A stretch of 64,000 nt of DNA from Maricaulis sp965242785. GTDB taxonomy: Bacteria; Pseudomonadota; Alphaproteobacteria; Caulobacterales; Maricaulaceae. The first letter of the stretch is position 1. Each line of letters begins with the position of its first letter. The DNA is taken from NCBI GenBank assembly GCA_965242785.1, contig CBDETA010000002.1, positions 62,001 through 126,000 on the forward strand. Reading direction: 5' to 3'. This document shows, one piece after another, positions 33,244 through 41,651 of this stretch. The notes under the pieces are model-generated. The model worked only from the letters and a program-made list of their open reading frames with translations. It was not told where the DNA came from and searched no databases. Both the position numbers and the translations under genes were made by a program.

Positions 33244-34172
33244 TCGCGACTTCATTGTTAGCCGTAGTGCTTCTGGTAGGTGCGGAGGCTTCTGAAAATC
33301 CCCTCTGGTCCCAAGACGACGTCTTCGAGATGATCGATGCCGCTGCAAATGATGCAGCGACGGTTCTTCTCGATTTTGAAGGCACTTCATTGACAACAAT
33401 TGACTTGCCTGAAGAGCCCACTTGGGGGACGCCGCGTTGCCACTTGCATACTCAAGATTTTTTCAGACTTCCTCACCTAGATTTCGGCAACGTCACATTG
33501 GAAGCACTACGAGCATCGCAAGCCACAGTAGAAGGGCGAGTTACTGAAGCGCTTTCAAGCGCTTCCCCGCCAGGAATGGCGTTTCATGCCCCCGGCTCGA
33601 GGCTGCCATTGGAGTCTAGCGAACTTGGAGAAGCCCTTGCCTCTCGCGCCGATGCTGACCAGATAGTTTTTTCACTCTACTGGCAAGCCCGCAGGGTCTA
33701 TGAAGCAGAAGAAGGGTTGGATAATTACCTAAACATGACTCTAATCAATCGGGTATTATGCGATCTACAAGTGCAAAATGCAACGTTCTTATACGAGCAC
33801 GTGCTTAACTATGGATTTCCGACGACTGAAGATGTAGATGGGATTGGTGTGGCATCTGCTATATTACTAGCGAAGCATACCGATGATTTAGTTCAGCTAA
33901 ACTTAGTGACAATAGAAGCTGCGCGAGCAGCAGGTTCTGGCTCAATTTCTTCAACAGCTTATGGTTATTTGCTTGATACTTGGTCGGTAAAGACCCTTGG
34001 CAGACAAGCAATTGGTACGCATATTCGGTGTGTTGGTGATCAGCCTGAGTTTCATCCCCAAATTATCGACGAAAATGCGTCAAGTCGCTTACGACAAGAT
34101 TTGGGAATTCCGTCTGCCGAAGAATTACTCGAGCAATTACGGAGGAGTTGCGTTTTTAACGCAGGTCAGTAA
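33240..34172 (+). CDS. Secreted DUF6624-like protein of the RiPP cluster
   Basis: 310 residues. A short N-terminal signal peptide (LLAVVLLVGAEA) leads to an unassigned domain with cysteines at GTPRCHLH and RVLCDLQ, and then a region that follows the DUF6624 pattern: ATFLYEHVLNYGFPTTEDVDG, ILLAKHTDDLVQLNLVTIEAARAAGSG, STAYGYLLDTWSVKTLGRQAIGTH and PEFHPQIIDENASSRLRQDLGIPS. The usual YGTQ appears as IGTH. DUF6624 proteins are of unknown function. Translational coupling to the ligase gene suggests a role in maturation, immunity or export of the peptide, which is inference. Confidence 0.65.
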   Translation: MIATSLLAVVLLVGAEASENPLWSQDDVFEMIDAAANDAATVLLDFEGTSLTTIDLPEEPTWGTPRCHLHTQDFFRLPHLDFGNVTLEALRASQATVEGRVTEALSSASPPGMAFHAPGSRLPLESSELGEALASRADADQIVFSLYWQARRVYEAEEGLDNYLNMTLINRVLCDLQVQNATFLYEHVLNYGFPTTEDVDGIGVASAILLAKHTDDLVQLNLVTIEAARAAGSGSISSTAYGYLLDTWSVKTLGRQAIGTHIRCVGDQPEFHPQIIDENASSRLRQDLGIPSAEELLEQLRRSCVFNAGQ

Positions 34173-34411
34173 GCCTTGTTGCGATTGCTATGAACGCGGG
34201 TTTGGTACAGTTCAGCAGCTTACAATTTTCATCATCTGGGCCCGCTTCACTTTAACGACAGAGTCTATCGGTAGGCTACGGATTTGTCCTCTTCTGCTTC
34301 CTCGTCAATTTCCAGAGTCTGTACCACTCCATAAGTCCATAGTTTGCGATCTACTGAACGTGCCCAGAGTGGTTCGCTCGCATTGCTCGACCGACCGGGA
34401 TGCGGCGGGCG

Positions 34412-34936
34412 TCAGGCCGCCCAGGGATGGATAGGGCCTGTCGTGATGGTACTGGTGCCGCCATCTTTGACCATCACGCACAGAATAGCCAAGCCGATCC
34501 GCATGGCCTTTCGGACAGAAGCTGATCTAGTGCGGTGATAAGTGCTCAGGGACGCTGATTGGCTCAAACCGCCGCGCGTAAACGCACACGGATCTGGCTG
34601 ATCGGTACGGCCCAAAGCATGCCGCGCCATGAGGCTGCGTGGTACACGAACGACTTTGAACCCAGCATCGAGAACGTCTTGCCGTATGGCTCGCAAAAAG
34701 GCCTGCATCCGCTTCGAGCGCCGACAATCGGGCTGGTCAACATCTTCCAGGCCGATGATGGCGGGGGATAGTCTATGAACGAGCTGCCGACATACACGCC
34801 GCTGGGATGCCCCTGGTCTGGCCCGCACGTCAAAACTGCCCCAATCAACTAAATCTCCCCCTTCCGCGAACAAGGCATAGGCCAGTCCATTTGCGTGGGG
34901 CTCAAGCGCCAAAACAGCGATTGAAAGCTCCGTCAT
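34412..34936 (-). CDS. RuvC/RNase H-fold-like protein
   Basis: 174 residues. The N-terminal 110 residues resemble a RuvC-type nuclease: SIAVLALEPHANGLAYALF (with Glu where RuvC has the first catalytic Asp), VDWGSFDVRARP, LSPAIIGLEDVDQPDCRRS (acidic second motif), then AGFKVVRVPRSLM. After about residue 113 the similarity fades and the composition turns to Thr/Ser-rich sequence, so the C-terminal third may be frameshifted or degraded. The start overlaps the stop of the HTH gene by four bases (ATGA). HTH-plus-RuvC-like pairs are seen on mobile elements; the pair may be a toxin-like or element-maintenance module, which is not established. Confidence 0.5.
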   Translation of the reverse strand: MTELSIAVLALEPHANGLAYALFAEGGDLVDWGSFDVRARPGASQRRVCRQLVHRLSPAIIGLEDVDQPDCRRSKRMQAFLRAIRQDVLDAGFKVVRVPRSLMARHALGRTDQPDPCAFTRGGLSQSASLSTYHRTRSASVRKAMRIGLAILCVMVKDGGTSTITTGPIHPWAA

Positions 34937-35274
34937 ACCTGCGGTTTCTCAAGTCGACCGCAAATAGTCTGAAGGAAGATTGCCTTTTGGCGAATGGCTT
35001 CAGATCGCGAAGTTCTGCATCTCTCGAGAGCCTGCAATGCGCGCGCATGAACTTGGCGGGATAAGAGGATGCGCGTGTCGGGCAGAACGTTCGCGGCAGG
35101 CACCTCAAAGATAAGTTCATAGCGAATAAGTAACTCGGCGCTTGGGGTGGCGAGGCCCCGCTCAAGCCGGGAAACGGCGTGGCGGCTAATACCCAGGAGA
35201 TGGGCAAGGTCGGCTTGATCAAGCCCGCCGCGTCTGCGACAGGCGCGAAGCCGAATGGCGTTGGCGTTGATCAT
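34933..35274 (-). CDS. XRE-family helix-turn-helix regulator
   Basis: 113 residues. An HTH domain at about residues 6-57 (IRLRACRRRGGLDQADLAHLLGISRHAVSRLERG) is followed by a helical tail rich in Arg and Gln (ILLSRQVHARALQALER). The translation overlaps the RuvC-like gene by four bases, so the two are co-translated. Autoregulation is typical for such pairs but is not shown. The start ATG lies in a short gap that also ends at the endonuclease gene's 3' end. Confidence 0.8.
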   Translation of the reverse strand: MINANAIRLRACRRRGGLDQADLAHLLGISRHAVSRLERGLATPSAELLIRYELIFEVPAANVLPDTRILLSRQVHARALQALERCRTSRSEAIRQKAIFLQTICGRLEKPQV

Positions 35275-35420
35275 AGGGGATGGGCCCGTGCTGTTAGCGG
35301 CAAAGGCCTATTCATTGTGCCACAGGATCACTATCCACACGGCCTTGTTCAAGCGCGCTATGCGCGCATGCTACCGACCCCACTCTTCATCGCACTGGCC
35401 GCCTGGCTAGCAATCGCCTG

Positions 35421-36179
35421 CTACTCCGCGCCGCCAGGCTCCCAGGGGCATGCGCCGACCTCGCTAGGGGAAACTCCGTCGACAAAAGAGTTATTGACGC
35501 GCGTGTATGCGGCGATGCGGCGCTCTCGCTCGCTCTCCCATGGCGAGACAGGGTCGCTCATCGACCAACGCTCAAACATGGCGCGCTCTTCCGCGGTGAT
35601 TTCAACACCATGCAGGAGGTTCATGTAAAACCAGACACGCGCTACATCACCACGCGCGCAGGCGGGCGGCTCAAATATCCGGTTGGCATCCTCAATCTCA
35701 CACTGCCCAAAATCGCTCGCATCATCGGGCAACTCGCCATAGCGGTGATTGGAGCGACGGCCGTTTACCGAGCCGATTGATGGAGCGAGATTGTGGAGGT
35801 CAAACATCATCGCCTGGGCGCGCGGGTCATGGCGTTCACAATTGTCCCGGCCGGCATCTTCGCCGACATTCCAGCAATCAAACTCGCGTGCGGGCATCAA
35901 TGATGCGGGCACGATATGCTCCCACTCAACACGCATGGACCGGCTTGAGGTCGCTGCGAACCCACAAACCGACGCCCCTTCCTCGTCTTCATAAACAATG
36001 TCGCCACTACCATCGCGATCTTCATGAGAGACGAATGGGCAGCCGCAATAGAGCGTTGCGTTTTGACCATCATAAATGAGGTCATCGGCTATATTTTTGG
36101 TGCGTTCCCAGCCTTGCCCGAATGCCGAGCCGGCCAGAACAACGGCAGCAAACGCGCCTAAGATTGAGGTTTTCAACAT
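35421..36179 (-). CDS. Secreted endonuclease I family nuclease
   Basis: 252 residues with a signal peptide (ILGAFAAVVLAGSAFGQ). The mature enzyme contains MRVEWEHIVPASL, the EHI/VP catalytic motif of the EndA/NucM endonuclease I family, then FDCWNVGEDAGRDNCE with disulfide cysteines and FDLHNLAPSIGSVNGRRS, which carries the Asn/Arg metal-binding segment. It should cut nucleic acids outside the cytoplasm. It has its own promoter and no immunity-like neighbour. It may provide phosphate or nucleotides from DNA; this is inference from the family. Confidence 0.9.
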   Translation of the reverse strand: MLKTSILGAFAAVVLAGSAFGQGWERTKNIADDLIYDGQNATLYCGCPFVSHEDRDGSGDIVYEDEEGASVCGFAATSSRSMRVEWEHIVPASLMPAREFDCWNVGEDAGRDNCERHDPRAQAMMFDLHNLAPSIGSVNGRRSNHRYGELPDDASDFGQCEIEDANRIFEPPACARGDVARVWFYMNLLHGVEITAEERAMFERWSMSDPVSPWESERERRIAAYTRVNNSFVDGVSPSEVGACPWEPGGAE

Positions 36180-36311
36180 CCTTCAGCCTCCCATACCGAA
36201 GCCGCAGCTTAACAGATGCGGGTGGGTCGCGATGTGATCTTGGCCACATCTGCCCAGACCCTCGGAATGATACGCTCCGAACTTCAAGCCGCTGACTACG
36301 TGGAGGTATGC

Positions 36312-36440
36312 ATGAACGGGTATGAAAAGCATTCATCCGATTATGGCGGACCGCCGGTACGATGGGCAGCGTTAGTGCTTTCGGTTGCCTTGCTAGCTGG
36401 CATTGTGCTTGGGCTGGTCTGGTTGGGAACGAGGTCGTAG
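36312..36440 (+). CDS. Small single-helix membrane protein
   Basis: 42 residues from ATG 36312; GGAGG sits just upstream with a seven-base gap, a strong start signal. The first 18 residues are polar (MNGYEKHSSDYGGPPVRW) and residues 19-38 are a single hydrophobic helix (ALVLSVALLAGIVLGLVWLG), ending in TRS. An in-frame longer frame from 36216 is not supported by a ribosome site. No family is recognised. It lies between the divergent endonuclease gene and the convergent integrase gene. Confidence 0.6.
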   Translation: MNGYEKHSSDYGGPPVRWAALVLSVALLAGIVLGLVWLGTRS

Positions 36441-36481
36441 CGACAATATCCCCACGAACAATGAGCTTCGCGACAGGGACG

Positions 36482-37924
36482 CTATTCAACCTCGTTAGTG
36501 GCAGCGCTGTCGATCGTTGCGTACGACCGCCAAGGTCCGCCGTGCAAGCTCTCGCGCCATGTCTGGAGCGCGTTCTTTTGCTCGGACGCCAGTGCGCTGA
36601 ACTGATCAGAGATCGAGGAAAAGCGTTGGCGTACTTCCGCCTCGCGAATCTGCGGCGATAGATGTGCATAAGTTCGCATGACCGTAACGGGGTTTGAATG
36701 GCCAAGTTGTTCAGACACCACAATGTACGGAGCGCCCGATTGCACCAACTGGCTGGCATAGGTATGGCGCAAAGCATGCCAACAGATATCGTCCGGCAGG
36801 TCGGCGCTCTTGGCCGCATCTTTCAAAGCCGCCGTATATGTGAATTTTGACCATGGACGAGGGCCAGAATTCCAAAACAACGCCTCGTCAGGCTCGCGCA
36901 CACTCGCGATATCCCGAAAAAAGGCCATGCCCTCGTCCGCTAGAAAAACAAAGCGCGCCTTAAATGTCTTGGCAGGGCGAACATAGATGCCATAGCCGTC
37001 TCGGCCGACGTCCGCAGCAGTCAGTGCGAGGAGCTCTCCAATCCGGCATCCGGTATAGAGTGCGCCCAACAACAGCTCAGTGAGTTGAGGCCCGGCCGCA
37101 GCAAGCAACGCGCGAACTTCTGGCCGTGAAAGATGAAATATCCTCGGGCGGTACACGTTGCGAATGCGCCGAAAAACACGCCAAGCTCGTTCGTTATCCG
37201 TTTTTCCGTCTTCCCATGCCATCAAGAAGGCTTGGCGCAAGATCGTGATAATGGTGTTGGCGGTGTTGCGTTGTTTCCGCCGGGTTTCGTCATCCATGTC
37301 TTCGACTGGCCAATGATAGCCGATCTTGCCATTTCCTCCGTAGGGCGGAGTTTCCAGGACCAATTGAATAAATGCGCGTGCGTGCTGCCCCGAGATTTCA
37401 TCGACAGGCATTATGCCAATTCGATCAAGGATATGATGATTGATGAGCACATAGAGTATCTCGAGGTGGCTTTGCGAGCAGGATAGCTTCTTCCATTTCA
37501 TGAGATCATCGAGCGCGTGAGCGACTGTGAAGGTGCTCCCGACTGGAGAGTATCGCAGGTGCCGGGCCCTACCGAGCGGTGCTGGATCGATCGCGCCCAC
37601 TTTGCCCGCTATATGGCGGAACCACTTTTCCGCAGCATCGAGCGCTTGCGGATAGGACAGAACCGTATCGCCATCGGCGACACTCGTATCGTCGCATCGA
37701 CCTAGCGTTTGTTGTTTGAAACGACACCCTCCCAGGGTGACGCGCGCAATCCATGTGGTTGCGGCGCCTGGCCGCTTGAGATAACCCAGATGTCGGCCGC
37801 GCCGGATAATCTCGAAATGGGGATAAGCCTTAAAAGGCGACGCCATCCGCCTAGCCGGGTCACTCAAGTCGTATCGCTGAGCGTTTTGAAACCAAGGCCG
37901 TGCGCCCTGTCCTGGCAATGACAT
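36482..37924 (-). CDS. Tyrosine site-specific integrase
   Basis: 480 residues from ATG 37924. A SAM-like core-binding domain (about 120-260) is followed by the catalytic domain with Arg in YTGCRIGELLAL, HALRHTYAS (His and Arg), the GHSNP box, and the nucleophilic Tyr in TYAHLS. All catalytic residues are in place. An N-terminal AP2-like arm-binding region (about 20-70) is plausible. This gene is the likely mover of block B. The 3' fragment of a tRNA-Arg at 43420 may mark one end of the element it inserted. Confidence 0.9.
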   Translation of the reverse strand: MSLPGQGARPWFQNAQRYDLSDPARRMASPFKAYPHFEIIRRGRHLGYLKRPGAATTWIARVTLGGCRFKQQTLGRCDDTSVADGDTVLSYPQALDAAEKWFRHIAGKVGAIDPAPLGRARHLRYSPVGSTFTVAHALDDLMKWKKLSCSQSHLEILYVLINHHILDRIGIMPVDEISGQHARAFIQLVLETPPYGGNGKIGYHWPVEDMDDETRRKQRNTANTIITILRQAFLMAWEDGKTDNERAWRVFRRIRNVYRPRIFHLSRPEVRALLAAAGPQLTELLLGALYTGCRIGELLALTAADVGRDGYGIYVRPAKTFKARFVFLADEGMAFFRDIASVREPDEALFWNSGPRPWSKFTYTAALKDAAKSADLPDDICWHALRHTYASQLVQSGAPYIVVSEQLGHSNPVTVMRTYAHLSPQIREAEVRQRFSSISDQFSALASEQKNALQTWRESLHGGPWRSYATIDSAATNEVE

Positions 37925-38322
37925 GCAGCTGCCCCATATCGTTCGGGAAACAGTAGCGAGAGTACACGACAGTTTTTTGCTGCGCGGCGCGAGTCTTGGG
38001 GAAGTCGTAGTTGTACGACACGGGCTTTGACGGATCTTCGCTGGATGAAGCACCAGCGCTCACAGGTTGATCAACTACGTCAATCCGCCGGCCCGTTTCT
38101 CATAGTGGAGATTATGCGCGAAGTGTCGCGCTAGCATTTCATCCGCTAAGGCCTGCCTGATCAAGGGAAAGGACCGAACGCGAATAGATGCTGCTAACGA
38201 ACGGCCCGGATCACGGCGCTGAGTCGAAAACTAGAACCTCAGAGGCCAGCTCAGCGAGATGAACGCTTGGCCGGCGTCGCAGGCGTTTGGGAATGCTGTA
38301 GATGCTCGGAGAGTCTGACCGG
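37925..38322. other. Intergenic stretch, no certain gene
   Basis: About 400 bases between the integrase and DUF4917 genes. A 67-codon frame from GTG 38063 to 37860 on the minus strand (begins with SAGASSSEDPSKPV) has reasonable composition but overlaps the integrase start and lacks a ribosome site, so I do not call it. Confidence 0.4.
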
Positions 38323-39384
38323 TTAGCCCCAGACATTTGCGCTTGCGGCATCATAGAAAGCCACATCAAGAGGATTGCGTTCGTTTCGTAGCTCTACCAA
38401 AGCTGAAGTGCGCTGACGTATGTCACGGTTTTCCTTGCTGTCGGGATCCCCATACAGCCCGACATATATCTTCCGACACTTGCCGCGCCCAATGCGCTTA
38501 AGAACGTGGTTGTCATTCTCAGCGAGTGAATGCCCAAAAATAAAAAAGCAGTGTGTTCCTGTTTTGGCGTTCGCGGTCAGGACCTTAAGCCCCTGATAAA
38601 GGTAGGCGTTGTGACGAATTTTGTTTTTCTTCTGATCGCTTGACCCTTCAGCGACGAAAACGGGGAAATAGCCCAGAGCCATCGCCGCACGAGCCTGGTC
38701 TATCAACCGCGTTCCCGTTCGGACCCAGGTATATTTTTTTAACTCCGCCCCGGAGTCGAAAAGGTGCAAAGCCCCATGAAGGAAATGTACACCCGCGCTA
38801 TGCGCTCCGGTTTCCCCTTGCCACACGACGTATTCAGCGTCGGGGTCGTCCTCGTCGTTGCTAAACCCGTCGGAATGGTTGAGGAACACCGGTTCTTCTC
38901 CGTCGGCTTCCCTATGCATCAGTGCCCAATAGAGCAGCAGGTCATAGTTCAATGAGAACACGTGCCCAGCCTTGTCGCCCGCCAGAAAGTTCGAGAGGAA
39001 GCGCCGACAAGCGGCAAATCTTTCATCGGCGATCTGTCCCGGTACATCCGGGTGCTTGGCAGCGATCGTATTCAGGAGAATTTCCTTTAGGGCCTCAGCG
39101 TGCCCAAGCATTCTGCCCGGAAGTTCCTCGCTGCCACCTCCATACACCGCCATCAGCGCTGCTGCCTTCTGCAGCGCGTTGATGACCGATTCGAAGTCTT
39201 GCGTCCCAAGCGCATCGAATGCCGCGCGTGCTTCTGGGCAGCTGGAAAAATCGGCCTCAGCGAAAAGTGAGCCGTAGTGAAAAATGTCGGCACGGCAGGC
39301 AATACTGAAACCGTTCCCTAGAAGAAGATGGCGCTTTCTGAATTGCTCTGAATCTTGGAGCGCCTGATCGAAAGTATGCGTCAT
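38323..39384 (-). CDS. DUF4917 (SIR2-like) protein
   Basis: 353 residues from ATG 39384, which has GAGGA five bases upstream; an ATG 15 bases earlier is less supported. The order LLLGNGFSIACR, then GHVFSLNYDLLLYW, VHFLHGALHLFD and CFFIFGHSLAENDNHVLKRI follows DUF4917, a SIR2-like Rossmann family. SIR2 domains in several antiphage systems cleave NAD to kill infected cells. Here it sits in an island with a glycosylase and a QueC-type operon, which fits a defence role, but it has no visible sensor partner and could act alone. It is on the opposite strand from the glycosylase gene, whose start lies 237 bases away. Confidence 0.8.
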   Translation of the reverse strand: MTHTFDQALQDSEQFRKRHLLLGNGFSIACRADIFHYGSLFAEADFSSCPEARAAFDALGTQDFESVINALQKAAALMAVYGGGSEELPGRMLGHAEALKEILLNTIAAKHPDVPGQIADERFAACRRFLSNFLAGDKAGHVFSLNYDLLLYWALMHREADGEEPVFLNHSDGFSNDEDDPDAEYVVWQGETGAHSAGVHFLHGALHLFDSGAELKKYTWVRTGTRLIDQARAAMALGYFPVFVAEGSSDQKKNKIRHNAYLYQGLKVLTANAKTGTHCFFIFGHSLAENDNHVLKRIGRGKCRKIYVGLYGDPDSKENRDIRQRTSALVELRNERNPLDVAFYDAASANVWG

Positions 39385-39621
39385 TCTATCCTCGAACATG
39401 AGGCCAAATCCGGTACCAACCGATCACGTTGTTGGTCGTGCACCTTCCAATGGTGGTGCCGGAAGAAAAAAAAGCACAAGTGATCCCTTGGCTAGGGTGA
39501 ACGGGTTTCTGATCGAACAAAACGGAAACAAAACGAAGTCAAAACGTGAGCGTTAAGCTATTGATAATTCAATCACTTAAAGACGCGATAGCATACTTTG
39601 GGATTTGATTCGGGGTGCATA

Positions 39622-40395
39622 ATGAACGTTCTGGCGAAACAATCAGCCTGGGGTCGATGCGGTTCAGATTTTATCTCGGTTGATATGCCTTGCCCAGAGT
39701 CTTCCGTGATGCGCGGAGTTCGGTGGGGAAGTGCGGACGAATTGCTGACCGCTGCATTTTGGAAGTATCAGTCTTACATGCGGCGAAACCGCGTCCATCC
39801 CAACGATTTTTGTATTGGACGCAACTTGATGGAGGAGGTGGCTGTCTGCCTTCTTGGCGGTTACGGCATGCCTGCAGAGATTGGCCTTGCAGCATTCGAA
39901 CGCCTCCAGGAAGAAAACCTACTCGACGGCCACGCGCCTCCAGGAACCATCGAGGCTCGTCTAGCCGCTCCGTTTAAGCTGAGCGGCCGAGAACGCCGGT
40001 ACCGGTTTCCCAGGCAAAAGGCTCGCTACCTCTCTGCTTCGCTTAAAGCGTTGAGAGAGCCAGGGATTCCAACGCAAGATGTCGAACTTAGGGATTTTCT
40101 CACCTCTCTGCCCGGCATTGGACCGAAGACTGCGTCTTGGGTAGTCCGAAACCACTTGGGATCTGACAACGTTGCGATCTTGGACGTTCACATAGTACGG
40201 GCAGGATTCCATATCGGACTCTATCCGATGGATGCTGATCCAACGAAAAAGTACCGAGAAATGGAAGCGCGCTTCATAGAATTTTGCAACGCAATAGGCG
40301 AGCCGGCGAGCTTGGTTGACGCGATTATGTGGGATTTCATGCGACGCCTTGGTCCGATCGCGAGAACTCAATCGCCATTTGCTCCCGTCCAGTAG
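39622..40395 (+). CDS. HhH-GPD DNA glycosylase (OGG/AGOG-fold)
   Basis: 257 residues. The helix-hairpin-helix with the catalytic Lys and Asp is clear: LPGIGPKTASWVVRNHLGSDNVAILDVHIVRAG, where the Lys of the hairpin and the Asp of the strand are the lyase pair. The upstream helix-rich part (LMEEVAVCLLGGYG) fits the OGG/AGOG fold that removes 8-oxoguanine. It converges with the SagB-like gene, the two stops being one base apart. OGG-fold proteins accompany QueC in type IV CBASS, so its presence beside a QueC-like gene is notable. A DNA-repair role would be an alternative. Confidence 0.85.
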   Translation: MNVLAKQSAWGRCGSDFISVDMPCPESSVMRGVRWGSADELLTAAFWKYQSYMRRNRVHPNDFCIGRNLMEEVAVCLLGGYGMPAEIGLAAFERLQEENLLDGHAPPGTIEARLAAPFKLSGRERRYRFPRQKARYLSASLKALREPGIPTQDVELRDFLTSLPGIGPKTASWVVRNHLGSDNVAILDVHIVRAGFHIGLYPMDADPTKKYREMEARFIEFCNAIGEPASLVDAIMWDFMRRLGPIARTQSPFAPVQ

Positions 40396-40396
40396 C

Positions 40397-41074
40397 CTAG
40401 CTTTTTCCGATAATAGCCATTCCCAACGCCGCTCGTTCAGGCGGCACGCTCGCGATAGCGCCAAGCACGTCTTCACCCAGAAATCCGAGAGGGCAAAAGT
40501 CGTACCCATAGGCGAAGGACGCCATCGAACACGCCTGAAGAGCAGCGCCCGCATCCCGCCAAAGCAGCGAAATTGGATTAGAATAATGCGCGGAGACACG
40601 GCTTACATCTCCGACAAAAACCAACAGATGGCCATTGGATTCAGGTAGGATTGAATACGCTCTAGAGGTAGCTTTTTTTAGCGCATCGCCGTCACGTACT
40701 GGCAGACTCAGGAATTTGCTCGCTTGATCATCAAAGACGATTGGCTCTGTAACTTCAGGACCGGCAACAATGACGACATCAATCGGATGCAGCGCACCCG
40801 CAGAAACCATTGATTTTCTGACGCGATTCGCTTGAGAGCCAGTGCCTGTCATCTGGACTCCGAATACGCGTCTGATGACGCCACATGTGTCTTCCAATGA
40901 TGCCGAGGAAGACGCGCGGTTGCTACGCCGTTCAAACTGAACCTGATCGAACGACAATTCGCTTTTCGGCTCACTACCTACACAATCGAGGACAGATACC
41001 GCTACCCACCGGTCTTTCTCAGTCGCAACGCCGCACCCGGCCTTGGGGGATGGGTCAATATTGGAGACCATCAA
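40397..41074 (-). CDS. SagB-like / nitroreductase-fold oxidoreductase
   Basis: 225 residues. The FMN-binding nitroreductase pattern of SagB-type enzymes is visible: SMVSAGALHPIDVVIVAG (usually SAGALYPLEV) and, further on, LLWRDAGAALQACSMASFAYGYDFCPLGFL (usually DAGHLAQNL...ACPIGGF). SagB enzymes oxidise azolines in RiPPs, but others of the fold reduce small molecules. Its start overlaps the 3' end of the QueC-like gene by 20 bases, so it is the last gene of the operon. The substrate is unknown. A redox step on a deazaguanine-type intermediate or on the peptide is my hypothesis. Confidence 0.7.
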   Translation of the reverse strand: MMVSNIDPSPKAGCGVATEKDRWVAVSVLDCVGSEPKSELSFDQVQFERRSNRASSSASLEDTCGVIRRVFGVQMTGTGSQANRVRKSMVSAGALHPIDVVIVAGPEVTEPIVFDDQASKFLSLPVRDGDALKKATSRAYSILPESNGHLLVFVGDVSRVSAHYSNPISLLWRDAGAALQACSMASFAYGYDFCPLGFLGEDVLGAIASVPPERAALGMAIIGKS

Positions 41075-41651
41075 GCGCCTTCATCGTTTCGAAGTGCTTT
41101 CTGCACCCTCGACAAAAACCACACGCGAACTCAGAAGTATGACACGAATGCGCCCAAGACAGGATACTCATTGGAATTCCTGATACTTGAACAAGTTCGA
41201 CAGCATCTAGCTCAATCGCCGGCGCCCCCACCAGCATCTCACCTTCTTGCATTCCGAAAAGGTGATTGATTTGTTGAACGAACTCCATGGTCCCATCGAC
41301 ATGGAAGCCATCCGTGCGCAGGGCACCAATCATCAATTTGGCGATACCCTGTTTGAAGCAGGCCATGCCGGCAAGCGTTAGCAGCAACTGGTTTCGATAA
41401 GGCCACCACTCACTGGCAGGCGCAGCGTCAGACGGTGCGGTGCCGACCAAGTCTCCGCTTCCAAGTTCCGAGACATTAACGGTCAGCACTGCGTGTTCTA
41501 TATCAAGCTCCGCACATACGGCGGCCGCTGCGCGGATTTCTCCCGGCGCTGGCGTCTGCCCATAATCGATCGTGATCGCGAAGTCCGGTCGCTTCCAGTA
41601 AGCGATAGATACGGAATCCATTCCACCGGACAGGAGAAGTGCCGATTTCAT
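41055..41651 (-). CDS. QueC-like 7-deazaguanine ligase-family enzyme
   Basis: 198 residues from ATG 41651, chosen because it overlaps the upstream stop as ATGA and gives the normal QueC start. The ATP-pyrophosphatase PP-loop reads LLLSGGMDSVS (residues 5-15), the substrate region WWPYRNQLLLTLAG is present, and the zinc site is C169, C176, C179 and C182 (SCHTSEFACGFCRGC). QueC converts carboxydeazaguanine to preQ0. Queuosine synthesis is unlikely because no queD/E/F is near and the neighbours are unusual. QueC-like enzymes of Qat and type IV CBASS systems act in defence. It is shorter than usual QueC (about 220-230). Confidence 0.85.
   Translation of the reverse strand: MKSALLLSGGMDSVSIAYWKRPDFAITIDYGQTPAPGEIRAAAAVCAELDIEHAVLTVNVSELGSGDLVGTAPSDAAPASEWWPYRNQLLLTLAGMACFKQGIAKLMIGALRTDGFHVDGTMEFVQQINHLFGMQEGEMLVGAPAIELDAVELVQVSGIPMSILSWAHSCHTSEFACGFCRGCRKHFETMKALDGLQY

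Noticed and set aside
28276..34172. Lanthipeptide or sactipeptide cluster
   Set aside because: No LanB/LanC/LanM-type or radical-SAM gene is visible; the modifying enzyme is an ATP-grasp ligase.
37860..38063. 67-codon minus-strand frame upstream of the integrase
   Set aside because: It starts with GTG without a ribosome site and overlaps the integrase start; evidence is too thin to call.
41055..41651. Ordinary queuosine biosynthesis queC
   Set aside because: The gene is coupled to unrelated genes and has no queD, queE or queF near it. A housekeeping queC elsewhere in the genome cannot be excluded, but this copy has an accessory context.
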